DNA of 64,000 nt from JALYYC01 sp039922495 (GTDB taxonomy: Bacteria > Chloroflexota > Dormibacteria > CF-121). The stretch is taken from contig JBDTEO010000043.1 in assembly GCA_039922495.1 (NCBI GenBank), positions 1-64,000 on the forward strand, written 5' to 3'. Below are positions 1 through 8,495 of the stretch, in pieces. The translations under genes and the position numbers were made by a program. The notes beneath the pieces are model-generated. The model saw nothing but the letters and a program-made list of their open reading frames with translations. It made no database searches and was not told where the DNA came from. Numbering within the stretch: the stretch's first letter is position 1; each line of letters begins with the position of its first letter.

Positions 1-1149
1 TTGGATATTCGGCGGCAAGGAAGTGAAGATGTCCGGCTTGAGCGCCTTGACCGCGGAGCGCACGAACCACACGAACGGACCGCAGCAAAAGCCGATGAGC
101 ACGCCCAGCAGCCCCCCCGTGGCCGAAAGGACGACCGTCTCGCTGAGGAACTGCTGGATGATGTCGCTCTGCTTGGCCCCCAACGCGCGCCGAATGCCGA
201 TCTCCCGCGTGCGCTCGGTGACGGTGGCCAGCATGATGTTCATGATTCCGATGCCGCCGACGACGAGCGAGATCCCGGCGATCGCGCCCAGCATCAGGGT
301 CAGGACCCCCGTGGACTGCGTCGCGCTGCTCAGGACGTCCTGCTGGCTCAGGATCTGGAAGTCGGCCTGGGTCGGATCCGAGATGTGGTGGCGGTCGAGG
401 AGCACCTGGGTGACCTCGGCGGTCGCCGCGCTGTTGGCCTGGGCGCTCGCGGCTTCGACATAGATTTGCTGGACGTTTCTGCCGCGCCCGCCAAGCAGGT
501 AATCCCAGGCGGCGGTGATGGGCGTGACCACCAGGTCATCCTGGTTGTTGAGTCCCGAGGCGCCCTTGGGCGCGAGCACCCCGATGACGCGGAAGCTGAC
601 TCGGTTGATCTTGATCACCTGGCCGATCGGGTCGCTGCCCGCAAACAGATTGTCGACCACGGTTTGGCCGAGGACGGCGACCTTATTGGCGCCATCGACG
701 TCGGCCGAGGTGAAGAACGCGCCGCTGCTCAGCTGGTAATTGCGCACCGAAGGGAAGTCCTGGGTGGTGCCGGTCAGGCTCGAATTCCAGTTTTGATTGG
801 CGTAGGTGAGTTGGGCCCGGCCGCTGGCATTCGGGATCGCGGCGACCACGTCCGGGGACGTCTGCGGGTTATTGATTGCCTTGACGTCATCCATCGTCAG
901 CGTCGAGCCGGTCCCAAACCCCTGCTGCACCCCGCCGGCGCTCCGGGTATTGGAGGGAAAGACACTGAGCAAGTTCGAGCCGAGTGATTGGATCTGCTGC
1001 TGGACCGCGACGGTGGCGCCGTTGCCCACCCCGACCAGCAGAATTACAGCGGCGACGCCGATCAGGATGCCGAGCATGGTCAGGCTGGATCGCAGTCGGT
1101 TGGCGGTGAGTCCGTTGGCGGCGAGCCGGAGCCCTTCGAGAAAGCTCAC
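1..1149 (-). CDS. MacB/FtsX-type ABC exporter permease (3' end cut by window edge)
   Basis: Inner-membrane permease of a tripartite MacAB-like efflux or lipoprotein-handling ABC system. The GTG start overlaps the stop of the upstream ATPase gene (GTGA). The protein opens with a short amphipathic stretch and a first membrane helix (about residues 20-42), followed by a long periplasmic MacB_PCD-type domain. A second glycine-rich helix starts about residue 344 (TGGLLGVLIG). 383 codons are visible without a stop. In the family one more helix and a short tail follow, so about 40-50 residues probably lie outside the window. The fusion protein, ATPase and permease genes overlap by a few bases and are surely co-transcribed. 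The substrate cannot be inferred. Confidence 0.9.
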   Translation of the reverse strand, partial: MSFLEGLRLAANGLTANRLRSSLTMLGILIGVAAVILLVGVGNGATVAVQQQIQSLGSNLLSVFPSNTRSAGGVQQGFGTGSTLTMDDVKAINNPQTSPDVVAAIPNASGRAQLTYANQNWNSSLTGTTQDFPSVRNYQLSSGAFFTSADVDGANKVAVLGQTVVDNLFAGSDPIGQVIKINRVSFRVIGVLAPKGASGLNNQDDLVVTPITAAWDYLLGGRGRNVQQIYVEAASAQANSAATAEVTQVLLDRHHISDPTQADFQILSQQDVLSSATQSTGVLTLMLGAIAGISLVVGGIGIMNIMLATVTERTREIGIRRALGAKQSDIIQQFLSETVVLSATGGLLGVLIGFCCGPFVWFVRSAVKALKPDIFTSLPPNIQ

Positions 1150-1844
1150 GGCACCACCTCGTTGAGCGCGAGCGGTCGGCGTTCGTCGCTCAATACCACC
1201 CCGTCGCGCAGCCGGACGACGCGCTGCGCGAAGGCGGCGATATCGGGCTCGTGGGTAATCAAGACGATGGTGCGCCCTTCCTGGTTCAGATCGCGCAGCA
1301 ACCGCATGATCTCGAGACTGGACTCGCTATCGAGGTTGCCGGTTGGTTCGTCGGCGAGCAGAATGGCGGGGTTCGTGACCAGTGCGCGCGCCACGGCCAC
1401 ACGCTGCTGCTGCCCGCCGGAGAGCTCGCTCGGGAGGTGGTTGGCGCGATTCCCCAGGCCAACCGAGGCCAGGGCCGCGAGGGACCGTTGCCGGCGATCA
1501 CGGGCGTCGCCCGCGTAGATCAACGGCATCTCGACGTTGTGCAGGGCCTTGACCCGTGGGATCAGGTTGAAGGACTGGAAGACGAATCCGATCTTCCGGT
1601 TGCGAATCCAGGCTAGCTGGTCCTCGGTCAGGTTTGAGACGTCATAGCCGTCGAGGATGTACCGGCCTTCGGTGGGCTGGTCGAGGCAGCCGATCAGGTT
1701 CATCAGCGTGCTCTTGCCCGAGCCCGAGGCGCCCATGATGGCGACGAACTGGCCCTCCGGGATATGCAGCGAGATCCCGCGGAGCGCGGCGACCTCGATC
1801 TCTCCCGTTTGGTACACCTTGGTGACCCCCTCGAGGGTGATCAC
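1146..1844 (-). CDS. MacB/LolD-type ABC transporter ATP-binding protein
   Basis: Cytoplasmic ATPase that powers the adjacent permease. It is 232 residues, normal for the LolD/MacB ATPase family. Visible motifs are Walker A GASGSGKST (38-46), Q-loop Q90, signature LSGGQ (141-145), Walker B ILLADEPTGNLD (161-172) and the switch histidine in ITHEP (about 198). All catalytic residues are intact. ATG start; the start overlaps the end of the fusion-protein gene by 4 nt (ATGA) and the end overlaps the permease start, which implies translational coupling in the order fusion protein, ATPase, permease. Confidence 0.95.
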   Translation of the reverse strand: MITLEGVTKVYQTGEIEVAALRGISLHIPEGQFVAIMGASGSGKSTLMNLIGCLDQPTEGRYILDGYDVSNLTEDQLAWIRNRKIGFVFQSFNLIPRVKALHNVEMPLIYAGDARDRRQRSLAALASVGLGNRANHLPSELSGGQQQRVAVARALVTNPAILLADEPTGNLDSESSLEIMRLLRDLNQEGRTIVLITHEPDIAAFAQRVVRLRDGVVLSDERRPLALNEVVP

Positions 1845-3295
1845 CCTCCGCCTCCTCGGACTGCGCCTCCTCCACCGCCGAGGCCACCGCCCCGCAAGAG
1901 GTTTGTGCCGCCCGTTCCCGTGGTCCCGGTCCCGGTTCGCAATGCAGGGAGGACCACCTGATCGCCTTCGTTCAGGCCGGCCTTGATCTCCGTGCTGGTG
2001 TCGCCGACGATCCCGACGACGACCTCGGTGGCCACCTGTTCGCCCTTGGCGTAAACCGTGACCATCGGAGTGCCGCCGGTGGTGTGCACGGCGGCATTGG
2101 GGACGCGTACCGCGTTGTCGGCCTGGGCCACGATGACCGACGCGTTGGCCGTCATGCCGGTCCGCAACCGCGGGTCGGTGCGGTTCAGGACGAAGGTGCC
2201 GTAATAGTCGACAACGTTGGAAACCACAGTGGCGCTCGGGCTAACGCTGACCAGGTGGCCGGAGATCGTGAGTCCCGAGATGGCGTCAAAGGTCAGGGAC
2301 GCCGTCTGGTTGGGCTGCAGCCGGGCGGTATCGGTCTCCGCGAAGGGCATGACCGCCACGAAGCTGCTGGTGTCGTCGATGGACATGAAGGCAGACGAGC
2401 CTGCTGTCGACGTGCCGCTGGCCGGTGCGGGTGCGAGCGACCCAGGCGCCTGTGCCGTGGTCCCGCCGCCGGCGCCAACCATCTCACCCGCCACGCCGTT
2501 GATGCTGGTGACGACGCCGGAAGTCGGCGAGGAGAGGGTGGCCTGATTGACGGCCAGCTGCGCGGCCTGGACCTGGGCGGATGCCGAGGCGACCTGCGCC
2601 TGCGCCGAGGCGATGGCATTGGGCTTCACCTGTTCCTGGACGGTGAGGTTGTCCCGTGACGACGTGATCTGCTGCGCCGCCTGGTTGATCCGAATCTGCC
2701 CGCTGACGCGGTCGGAGTTCTGCTTGGTCTTGTCGCTGTTGCAGTTGGGTGACGATGGGCAGTCGGCCGCGACGGCGGCGGCGTCCGCGTTGTTCTGCTG
2801 GTTGACCGAGGTCACGGTGTCGTTGTAGTTCTGCTGCGCGTTGGACAGCTGATGCTGAAGCTGGGCGATCTGGGCGCTGGTCAGCGGTGTGCGAACGGCG
2901 ACCAGGTTGGCCTGGGCCGCGGCGAGCGAGGCCTGGGCCTGGCTCAGGTTCGCCTGTTGGACGGATGGGTCGATTCGTGCCAGCACCTGCCCCGTGGTCA
3001 CCTTGTCGCCGACCTTGACGTCGACCTCGGTCAGCTGGCCGGCCACGCGGAAGTTCACGTTCATCCGGCCCGCCGGTTCGAGCGAACCGGTCGCGCTCAC
3101 CACCGACGTCACGGTGCCACGGGTTGCCGTGGCGAGGCGAAGGGGGGCTGCCGCGGGCTTGGCGAGGAAGGTGTCTCGCGCGATAAGCCCCACCAGGACC
3201 AGGCCCACCACGCCGAGGCCGACGATCCACAGGTGCGTGCCACTCAACCAACTGCGTCCGGGCAGCGGTAGCGGCTTGAGAACGGGGGCCTGCAT
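1841..3295 (-). CDS. HlyD/MacA-family periplasmic adaptor (membrane fusion protein)
   Basis: Adaptor subunit that links the MacB-like permease to the cell exterior. It is 484 residues with one N-terminal membrane anchor (about 23-45), a barrel-sandwich/lipoyl half (GSLEPAGRMNVNFRVAGQL), a long Ala/Gln-rich alpha-helical hairpin (about 105-235), the second lipoyl half (SSPTSGVVTSINGVAGEMV), beta-barrel and membrane-proximal domains, and a Gly/Thr-rich C-terminal tail ending in repeated glycines. The Gly-rich tail and an inserted Gly/Ala/Ser loop (about 270-300) are additions to the usual fold. It is the first gene of the exporter operon, with a 83-bp upstream gap carrying a possible response-regulator repeat. 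Confidence 0.92.
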   Translation of the reverse strand: MQAPVLKPLPLPGRSWLSGTHLWIVGLGVVGLVLVGLIARDTFLAKPAAAPLRLATATRGTVTSVVSATGSLEPAGRMNVNFRVAGQLTEVDVKVGDKVTTGQVLARIDPSVQQANLSQAQASLAAAQANLVAVRTPLTSAQIAQLQHQLSNAQQNYNDTVTSVNQQNNADAAAVAADCPSSPNCNSDKTKQNSDRVSGQIRINQAAQQITSSRDNLTVQEQVKPNAIASAQAQVASASAQVQAAQLAVNQATLSSPTSGVVTSINGVAGEMVGAGGGTTAQAPGSLAPAPASGTSTAGSSAFMSIDDTSSFVAVMPFAETDTARLQPNQTASLTFDAISGLTISGHLVSVSPSATVVSNVVDYYGTFVLNRTDPRLRTGMTANASVIVAQADNAVRVPNAAVHTTGGTPMVTVYAKGEQVATEVVVGIVGDTSTEIKAGLNEGDQVVLPALRTGTGTTGTGGTNLLRGGGLGGGGGAVRGGGG

Positions 3296-3341
3296 TCACT
3301 GGCCATCTTCCAGTGGTTGCTTGAAAGCACGATGAGGGTGC

Positions 3342-3358
3342 GTTAATAATTCGCTAAG
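3342..3358 (-). promoter_or_regulatory. Candidate response-regulator direct repeat before the exporter operon
   Basis: On the plus strand GTTAAT-N5-GCTAAG, two half sites on an 11-bp period, about 50 bp before the fusion-protein start. It matches the perfect repeat before the HtrA-like gene (4668-4684) in layout and core (YTAA). OmpR/PhoB-family regulators bind direct repeats of about this period. Assignment to the neighbouring regulator is inference. Confidence 0.4.
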
Positions 3359-3378
3359 AGGCGCCGAGGTCGGTCAGC

Positions 3379-4632
3379 CTAGGGTGTGGCCGACGGCTGC
3401 GCGGTGAAGTTTCCTAACGTCACTGTCACCGAGATGTGTTGCCCGCCACGGGTAATGCTCAGCTTTACCTTGTCGCCTACGCTCTTGGTATCGAGGTATT
3501 GGGTCAGGGACTCGATGGTGGGGGTCGCCTGGCCGTCGATCGCCGTGATGATGTCATCGTTGGTCGACGGCGTCCCATCGGCCTTGAGGCCGGCCTTACT
3601 TGCCGGCGCACCGGGAACGACGCTGACGACGAGCACCCCGGACTTCTCGCTGAGTCCGAGCTGGTCGGCGGTGCCGGTCGTGATCGTCTGGCCGCTGATC
3701 CCGAGCCACGGATGCTGGATCGCCACGCCCGTCTCGAGGGAGGGCAGGAGTTTCTGGGCACGGTTGATCGGAATGGCGAAGCCGATGCCGACATTACCCT
3801 CGACCGGGCTCTGGATCGAGTCGTTGATGCCGATCAGGCGGCCTTTGCCGTCGAGCAAGGCGCCCCCGGAGTTGCCCGGATTGATCGGGGCGTCCGTCTG
3901 GATCATGCCCGTGAGCGCCCGACCATTGGGCGCCGTCGTGCTCCGGTTGAGGCCGGAGATGATGCCGGCGGTGAAGGAATCAGCGAGTCCGAACGGCGTG
4001 CCAATCGCCAGCGCGGTCTCGCCGACCTGGAGTGTGTCGGAGTTCCCAACCGTCAGGGGGTGGAGCTGATCGCCCGGCACCGACACCTTGACCACCGCCA
4101 GGTCGTCGCTCTGGCTCACGCCTTTCACGGTGCCGACCGCCGTCTTGCCATCGCTAAAGGTCACCTGGATCTGGGTGGCGTTGGCGACCACGTGCGCATT
4201 GGTGAGAATGTCCCCTTGCTTGTCGACCACCAGTCCGGAACCTTCAGCCTGCCCGAAGGAGCTCGCACGGGTTCCGGTCTCGGTCGAGATGGTGACGACG
4301 CCGGGCGCGGCGGCCTGGTAGATGGCGGCAAAGGAACCGGCCGCGGGAGCTGGGGCGGCGTTGCTGCTGGCTGCGGCGAAGGTGGTCGGGGTGAAGGCGG
4401 CCGAGGGGCTGTGGCGAGAGGCCAGCGTGGCGCCAATGGCGCCGCCGCCGACGCTGCCAATGACCAGCCCGGCGGCAAGCATGGCCGTAGCCATGCTGCG
4501 CGCCGGACGGTGGGGAAAGGAGGGAGCCGTCGTCGATGAGACGTGCGGAGGCAGGGGCGAGACCGGCTCATGAACAGCCGGGGCTGCAGCGACCTCGGGG
4601 GTCTCAGGGTCCGGAATCATCGCTTCATCCAT
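3379..4632 (-). CDS. HtrA/DegP-like S1C serine protease with PDZ domain, membrane-anchored
   Basis: Envelope quality-control protease. 417 residues: a Pro-rich cytoplasmic N-tail, one membrane helix (about 47-70), an Ala-rich linker, a trypsin-like domain and one PDZ domain (about 305-405). The catalytic triad is visible as H147 (TNAHVV), D177 (QSDDLAVV) and S255 (NPGNSGG). This is the actinobacterial/Chloroflexota-style anchored form rather than secreted DegP. It follows the histidine kinase by 36 bp on the same strand, and a perfect 11-bp-period direct repeat overlaps the kinase stop codon, so it is likely a target of that two-component system. Confidence 0.93.
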   Translation of the reverse strand: MDEAMIPDPETPEVAAAPAVHEPVSPLPPHVSSTTAPSFPHRPARSMATAMLAAGLVIGSVGGGAIGATLASRHSPSAAFTPTTFAAASSNAAPAPAAGSFAAIYQAAAPGVVTISTETGTRASSFGQAEGSGLVVDKQGDILTNAHVVANATQIQVTFSDGKTAVGTVKGVSQSDDLAVVKVSVPGDQLHPLTVGNSDTLQVGETALAIGTPFGLADSFTAGIISGLNRSTTAPNGRALTGMIQTDAPINPGNSGGALLDGKGRLIGINDSIQSPVEGNVGIGFAIPINRAQKLLPSLETGVAIQHPWLGISGQTITTGTADQLGLSEKSGVLVVSVVPGAPASKAGLKADGTPSTNDDIITAIDGQATPTIESLTQYLDTKSVGDKVKLSITRGGQHISVTVTLGNFTAQPSATP

Positions 4633-4667
4633 GCTGCGCTAAACCAATGAGTTCCGTGTGAAAGTCT

Positions 4668-4684
4668 ACTAAGAGTTCACTAAG
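4668..4684 (-). promoter_or_regulatory. Perfect 11-bp-period direct repeat upstream of the HtrA-like gene
   Basis: ACTAAG-N5-ACTAAG on the plus strand (CTTAGT-N5-CTTAGT read toward the protease). The repeat overlaps the last codons of the kinase and lies 36-52 bp before the protease ATG, a usual position for an OmpR-family activator. Related pairs sit before the fusion-protein gene and, more weakly, the regulator gene. Confidence 0.5.
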
Positions 4685-6144
4685 ACTTTTGTCGCAGGGA
4701 GTTGCACCGTGAAGATCGCGCCACCGCCGGGGTTGTTGCCGGCGAAGACCCGGCCCCCGTGCTCCTCCGCGATCCAGCGCGCGATCGCCAGTCCGAGGCC
4801 GGTGCCCTCGCCGGAGCGGGCGGCGTCAGCCTGGTAGAAGCGCTCGAAGATCCGCTCCAGGTCGTCGCTGGGAATGCCGGGACCGTCATCGGCGACGGCC
4901 AGCTCGGCGGTCATGCCCGAGCTTCCCAGCCGCATCCGGATGCGGCCGCCCTCCGGCGTGTGCTTCATCGCGTTGTCGACCAGGATCCAGAGCAGCTGCG
5001 TCAGCGCATCGGCATTGCCCTCCACCATCGTCGGCACGCCGTTCTGCAGCTCGACGCGGCGGGACGGCTGCAACGTTTGCGCCTGGCGGGAGACGTCCTG
5101 GATGATCGGTTCAAGGTCGACCGGGGATTTCTCCAGGTGATACCCCGCGTCGGCGCGGGCGAGGGTCAACAGGTCCTGCACCATCCGGCTCATCCGTTCA
5201 CTCTCGCCCGCGATGTCGTGGAGCGCCGCGACTCGGTCGTCCGAGGTGATGTCCGTCCGCTTGAGGAGCAGGCCAACGTTGCCGCGGATCGTCGTCAACG
5301 GGCTGCGAAGCTCATGCGAGGCATCGGCGACGAATCGGCGCTGGGCGACCAGCGCTGACTGCAGCCGCAGGTAGGCATCTTCGAGCTGGCGGAGCATCTG
5401 GTTGAAGCTCCGCTGCAGCCGGCCGATCTCATCATCGACCGAGCCTTCCGGCAGGCGACGGCTGAGGTCCTGCGTCTGCCCGATTTCTTCAGCGGTGGTG
5501 GCCATCGCATCGAGTGGCTTAAGCGCGCGGCCGGCGACCAACCAGCTCACGACCGCCGCCCCTAACAAGCTCAGAAACGCCGCGGCGATGAGGAACAGGC
5601 GCAGGCTGGTGAGCAGCCGCTCGATCCCGAACAATGGCTGACCGACCAGGACATAGCCGCTGGCATTTGCCGCGGGGATATTCCACGCGCGGACGTAGAC
5701 CCGTAAGAGCGGCCCGTTCGCCGCCTGGACCGTGCGCGGGACCCCGTGATCGAGCGGGACGTTTTGCCAGGTACTGTCAGGAAGGACCGGCACGGTGTCA
5801 TTGACCGTGCCTGAGGATCCAGTCTGTCCGTTCACCTGGACAATCTCGACAAACGGGGCGGAGCTCGAGTTGAGGTCCGATGCGGGGAAAATCGCACCGA
5901 GACGCAGGGGTCGGCCGGACTCGATGAGCTTCCAGACGTAGGTGCTCTGCTGCTGCAGCGTGTCGTCTTGCTGGGAGACCAGGCTACGGTCCACGATGAC
6001 GTAGACCAACAGGCCGAACACGATCACGGTCAGGGCGACGACGGCCGCGCCAAAGAGCGCGATCCGCTCGCGGATCGGGATTCGATGGCGAAGGGCGAGA
6101 TATCGGGCCAGATCCAGCCGCTCAGCGAACGGCAGCCTGTTCAT
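4669..6144 (-). CDS. Membrane sensor histidine kinase (HAMP-HisKA-HATPase)
   Basis: Sensor of a two-component system. 491 residues: helix 1 about 30-52, an extracytoplasmic sensor loop of about 125 residues, helix 2 about 182-204, a HAMP linker (VAGRALKPLDAM), a HisKA domain with phospho-acceptor H277 (DASHELRSPLTTIRG), N-box LVDNAMKH, G1 box DDGPGIP and a G2 region GTGLGLAI. The architecture matches the BaeS/MprB type. Its start overlaps the response-regulator stop by 4 nt. Downstream lie an HtrA-like protease and an efflux system, so envelope stress is the likely signal (inference). Confidence 0.94.
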   Translation of the reverse strand: MNRLPFAERLDLARYLALRHRIPIRERIALFGAAVVALTVIVFGLLVYVIVDRSLVSQQDDTLQQQSTYVWKLIESGRPLRLGAIFPASDLNSSSAPFVEIVQVNGQTGSSGTVNDTVPVLPDSTWQNVPLDHGVPRTVQAANGPLLRVYVRAWNIPAANASGYVLVGQPLFGIERLLTSLRLFLIAAAFLSLLGAAVVSWLVAGRALKPLDAMATTAEEIGQTQDLSRRLPEGSVDDEIGRLQRSFNQMLRQLEDAYLRLQSALVAQRRFVADASHELRSPLTTIRGNVGLLLKRTDITSDDRVAALHDIAGESERMSRMVQDLLTLARADAGYHLEKSPVDLEPIIQDVSRQAQTLQPSRRVELQNGVPTMVEGNADALTQLLWILVDNAMKHTPEGGRIRMRLGSSGMTAELAVADDGPGIPSDDLERIFERFYQADAARSGEGTGLGLAIARWIAEEHGGRVFAGNNPGGGAIFTVQLPATKVLVNS

Positions 6145-6821
6145 TCCTCTTTAAGGATGTACCCTACGCCGCGCACGGTCTGCAGCAACCGGGGCCGGCT
6201 ACCCTGTTCGAGCTTCTGTCGAAGGTAGCCGACGTAGACATCGACGACGTTACTGCTCGCCCCGAAATCGAAGCCCCAGACCGCGTCCAGCAACTGCTCG
6301 CGGCGCAAGACCTGGCCCGGATTCCGGAGAAAGTGCTGCAGGAGGTCGAACTCCTTGGCGGTGGTCGTGATCAGCTGGTCCGCCCGCCGGACCTCGCGCG
6401 TGCCGACATCCATCAAGACGTCCGAATAGCGGAGGGTCCGGCGCGCCCGCGGCGCGCGCCGGCGAAGCAGGGCTCGGACCCGTGCCAGCAACTCCTCGTA
6501 CGCGAAGGGCTTCACCAGGTAGTCGTCGGCGCCGCTGTCGAGCCCGCGGACCCGGTCCGCCGTACCGTCCTTGGCGGTCAGCATCAGGATCGGTAAGTCC
6601 CCTTCTGCCCGCAAGCGGCGGGTGACCTCGAGTCCATCCATACCCGGCATCATGACGTCGAGGATGGCGAGGTCGGGCATCCGTTCGCGCGCCCGGGCGA
6701 GCGCGATGATCCCGTCAGGCGCGACCTCGACCTGGTAGCCCTCGTAGATCAGGGCGCGCCTTAGCGCCGCGGCAATCTTGGCGTCGTCATCGACCACGAG
6801 GACATGGGGCTGATCGGCCAC
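6141..6821 (-). CDS. OmpR-family response regulator
   Basis: DNA-binding partner of the downstream kinase. 226 residues: a receiver domain with acidic pocket D11-D13, phospho-acceptor D55 (LAILDVMMPG) and the conserved Lys in MLTAKDG, then a winged-helix Trans_reg_C domain ending in LLQTVRGVGYIL. Regulator first, kinase second, with a 4-nt overlap. The gene starts inside the end of the metal-transporter frame (35-bp overlap). A degenerate direct repeat at 6843-6859 may allow autoregulation. Confidence 0.95.
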   Translation of the reverse strand: MADQPHVLVVDDDAKIAAALRRALIYEGYQVEVAPDGIIALARARERMPDLAILDVMMPGMDGLEVTRRLRAEGDLPILMLTAKDGTADRVRGLDSGADDYLVKPFAYEELLARVRALLRRRAPRARRTLRYSDVLMDVGTREVRRADQLITTTAKEFDLLQHFLRNPGQVLRREQLLDAVWGFDFGASSNVVDVYVGYLRQKLEQGSRPRLLQTVRGVGYILKEE

Positions 6822-7266
6822 GCCTCCATGAAAGCATGCCTGAATGAGATTTGTCTAAGGAAATTAGCCCTTTGATGAACATCGTCACAAACATGCCGAT
6901 AGCGGCCAGGGTCATGAAGGCGGTCGCCACGCCGGTCAGGCCGAGGCTGAGCTTGCCGCTGACGTACTGCTTCATCACGGTCCGGTCCGCCCCGAGCAGG
7001 ATGATCAAGAGCAGCAGGGGCGCCGCGATCACCCCGTTGATCACCGCGGCGACAAATAGCGCCCGCATCGGGTCCAGATGGAGGAAGTTGAGGACCACAC
7101 CGAGGATGGTGGCGAGCGCCAGCATGCCATAGAAGGTTGGCCGGTACCTCGGTTTGCTCAGCAGGTCGCCACGCAGACCGAGGAACTCCTTCAGCGCGTA
7201 GGAAGCCGAACCCGACAGGATCGGAATGGCGAGCAACCCGGCGCCGATCATGCCCACCGCGAACAC
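6787..7266 (-). CDS. Nramp-family metal transporter, C-terminal fragment after frameshift
   Basis: C-terminal half of the divalent metal transporter whose N-terminal half is at 7248-8303. The family sequence continues directly from the first fragment ending ...GPFAFT into this frame (FAVGMIGAGLL), so the two pieces are one gene broken by a single missing base near 7262-7267. The fragment carries about five membrane helices. The listed start is only the first in-frame start codon, and there is no sign of an independent gene start. The C-terminus overlaps the response-regulator start. Confidence 0.75.
   Translation of the reverse strand: MFAVGMIGAGLLAIPILSGSASYALKEFLGLRGDLLSKPRYRPTFYGMLALATILGVVLNFLHLDPMRALFVAAVINGVIAAPLLLLIILLGADRTVMKQYVSGKLSLGLTGVATAFMTLAAIGMFVTMFIKGLISLDKSHSGMLSWRRGRSAPCPRGR
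6843..6859 (-). promoter_or_regulatory. Weak direct repeat before the response-regulator gene
   Basis: AATGAG-N5-TCTAAG on the plus strand, on the same 11-bp period as the sites at 4668 and 3342, ending about 20-40 bp before the regulator start. One half is degenerate. Listed only because it completes a set of three. Confidence 0.25.
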
Positions 7267-8303
7267 GTGAAGGCGAAGGGGCCGGCCAGCGGCGCCAGGG
7301 CGGCGGCGGCCTGCTCCGCCGTTTGAATCCCGGTCTTGCCGTGGGCATGTAGCACCGCGGCGGACGTCAAAATGATGAAGTACATCACCAGGTTCGAAAA
7401 GGCCATCCCGATCATGATGTCCGCGCGCGCCGCCTTGAGTTCCGAGTTCCGCAGCCCGCTCCGGCTTTTTACCGGTTTGGTGTCGCCGGCGGCAATCAGT
7501 TCGTCAACCTCCGAAGATGCCTGCCAGAAGAAGAGATAGGGGGAGATGGTCGTGCCCAGGACGGCGACCAGTGCCATCAGGAAGTCCTTCGAGAGTTCGA
7601 CATGCGGAATCAGGGTGGACTTCACCACCTCGAACAGGGGAGGGTGGGCAAAGAAGGCGGTGATGACATAGGCAAAGAGCGCCTGCGTCAGCCACTTGAA
7701 GATCTTGAAAATGGTGGCATAGCTGACGAACAGCTGCATGGCGATGATCAGCAGGGCCACCGGGACCACCAGCCAGAGGGCCGGCAGGATGCCCTTGGAA
7801 AGCAGCTGGCCGCCAGCCGCCACCGCCCCAAGGTCCGCCCCGATATTGAAGGTATTCGCGATCAGGAGTCCCAGGATGGCGATGCCCACCAGCCAGGTAG
7901 GGAACTTCCGCCGGAGACTGACCCCGAGCCCGACGCCGGTCTGCAGGGCGATGCGAGCGCAAAGCTCCTGCACTGCCGACATCAGTGGGAAGGTGAAGAG
8001 GGCGGTCCAGAGGAGGCCAAAGCCGAACTGGCTGCCAACCTGCGAGTAGGTGCCGATGCCGCTCGGGTCGTCGTCGCTGGCGCCGGTGATGAGCCCGGGC
8101 CCAAGCAGCTGCAGCCATCCGACGGGACCATGCCGCTTCGCCTCTTCAATGCTGGTGCGGCCGGCCGATGGGCTACCGCCGGCGGCCAGATCCCGTGCCG
8201 GCTTCCCGCCCTTGATCAGCTCCTCTTCGACCGGCTCGGGCGCGAGGTTGACAACGGCGAGGATCGGGTCCTTGATCGGCGGGTCCGGGTTACGTCGCGC
8301 CAC
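7248..8303 (-). CDS. Nramp-family divalent metal transporter, N-terminal part (frameshifted)
   Basis: Proton-coupled metal importer of the SLC11/Nramp superfamily. 351 residues: a hydrophilic N-tail of about 60 residues, then helices 1-7 or so. The helix-1 metal motif reads DPSG (in DDDPSGIGTY) where classical Nramps have DPGN, and the helix-6 region reads GTTISPYLF where classical proteins carry a metal-binding Met (MPH). As I recall, these changes mark Nramp-related magnesium transporters, so Mg or another hard cation is possible. The frame ends early (FTCSRWA, stop) because one base appears to be missing; the rest continues at 7266-6787. Either a true pseudogene or a sequence error. Confidence 0.8.
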   Translation of the reverse strand: MARRNPDPPIKDPILAVVNLAPEPVEEELIKGGKPARDLAAGGSPSAGRTSIEEAKRHGPVGWLQLLGPGLITGASDDDPSGIGTYSQVGSQFGFGLLWTALFTFPLMSAVQELCARIALQTGVGLGVSLRRKFPTWLVGIAILGLLIANTFNIGADLGAVAAGGQLLSKGILPALWLVVPVALLIIAMQLFVSYATIFKIFKWLTQALFAYVITAFFAHPPLFEVVKSTLIPHVELSKDFLMALVAVLGTTISPYLFFWQASSEVDELIAAGDTKPVKSRSGLRNSELKAARADIMIGMAFSNLVMYFIILTSAAVLHAHGKTGIQTAEQAAAALAPLAGPFAFTCSRWA

Positions 8304-8344
8304 GGCACCTCCAAGCGAGCTTCGTTACGCGCCGAACACCCACA

Positions 8345-8364
8345 TATTATGATAATACAATTGT
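8345..8364. promoter_or_regulatory. AT-rich palindromes upstream of the metal transporter
   Basis: Two adjoining palindromes in a GC-rich genome: TATTAT-G-ATAATA (8345-8357) and ACAATTGT (8357-8364), about 42-61 bp before the transporter start. The left part resembles a Fur-type half box (GATAATGATAAT). A metalloregulator operator and/or promoter is likely; which regulator binds is unknown. Confidence 0.4.
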
Positions 8365-8495
8365 CAGTATGCCCCCTGCAACGAGGCGCTGATCCCGCAT
8401 ACTTTGCGGCATAACCGATCCCCGGCTTGCCTCGTTGTAACAACTGGCCGCAGGCTCTGGTCAGTTGATACCGTCATTGATAGGATGAGACCGAA

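Noticed and set aside
1..987. Long plus-strand frame of 328 codons at the left edge
   Set aside because: It is antisense to a clear MacB-type permease; composition (Arg/Asp/Gly-rich) is typical of a GC-rich shadow frame.
6787..8303. Programmed ribosomal frameshifting in the Nramp-family gene
   Set aside because: No slippery heptamer or downstream structure was seen at the junction; a missing base explains it more simply.
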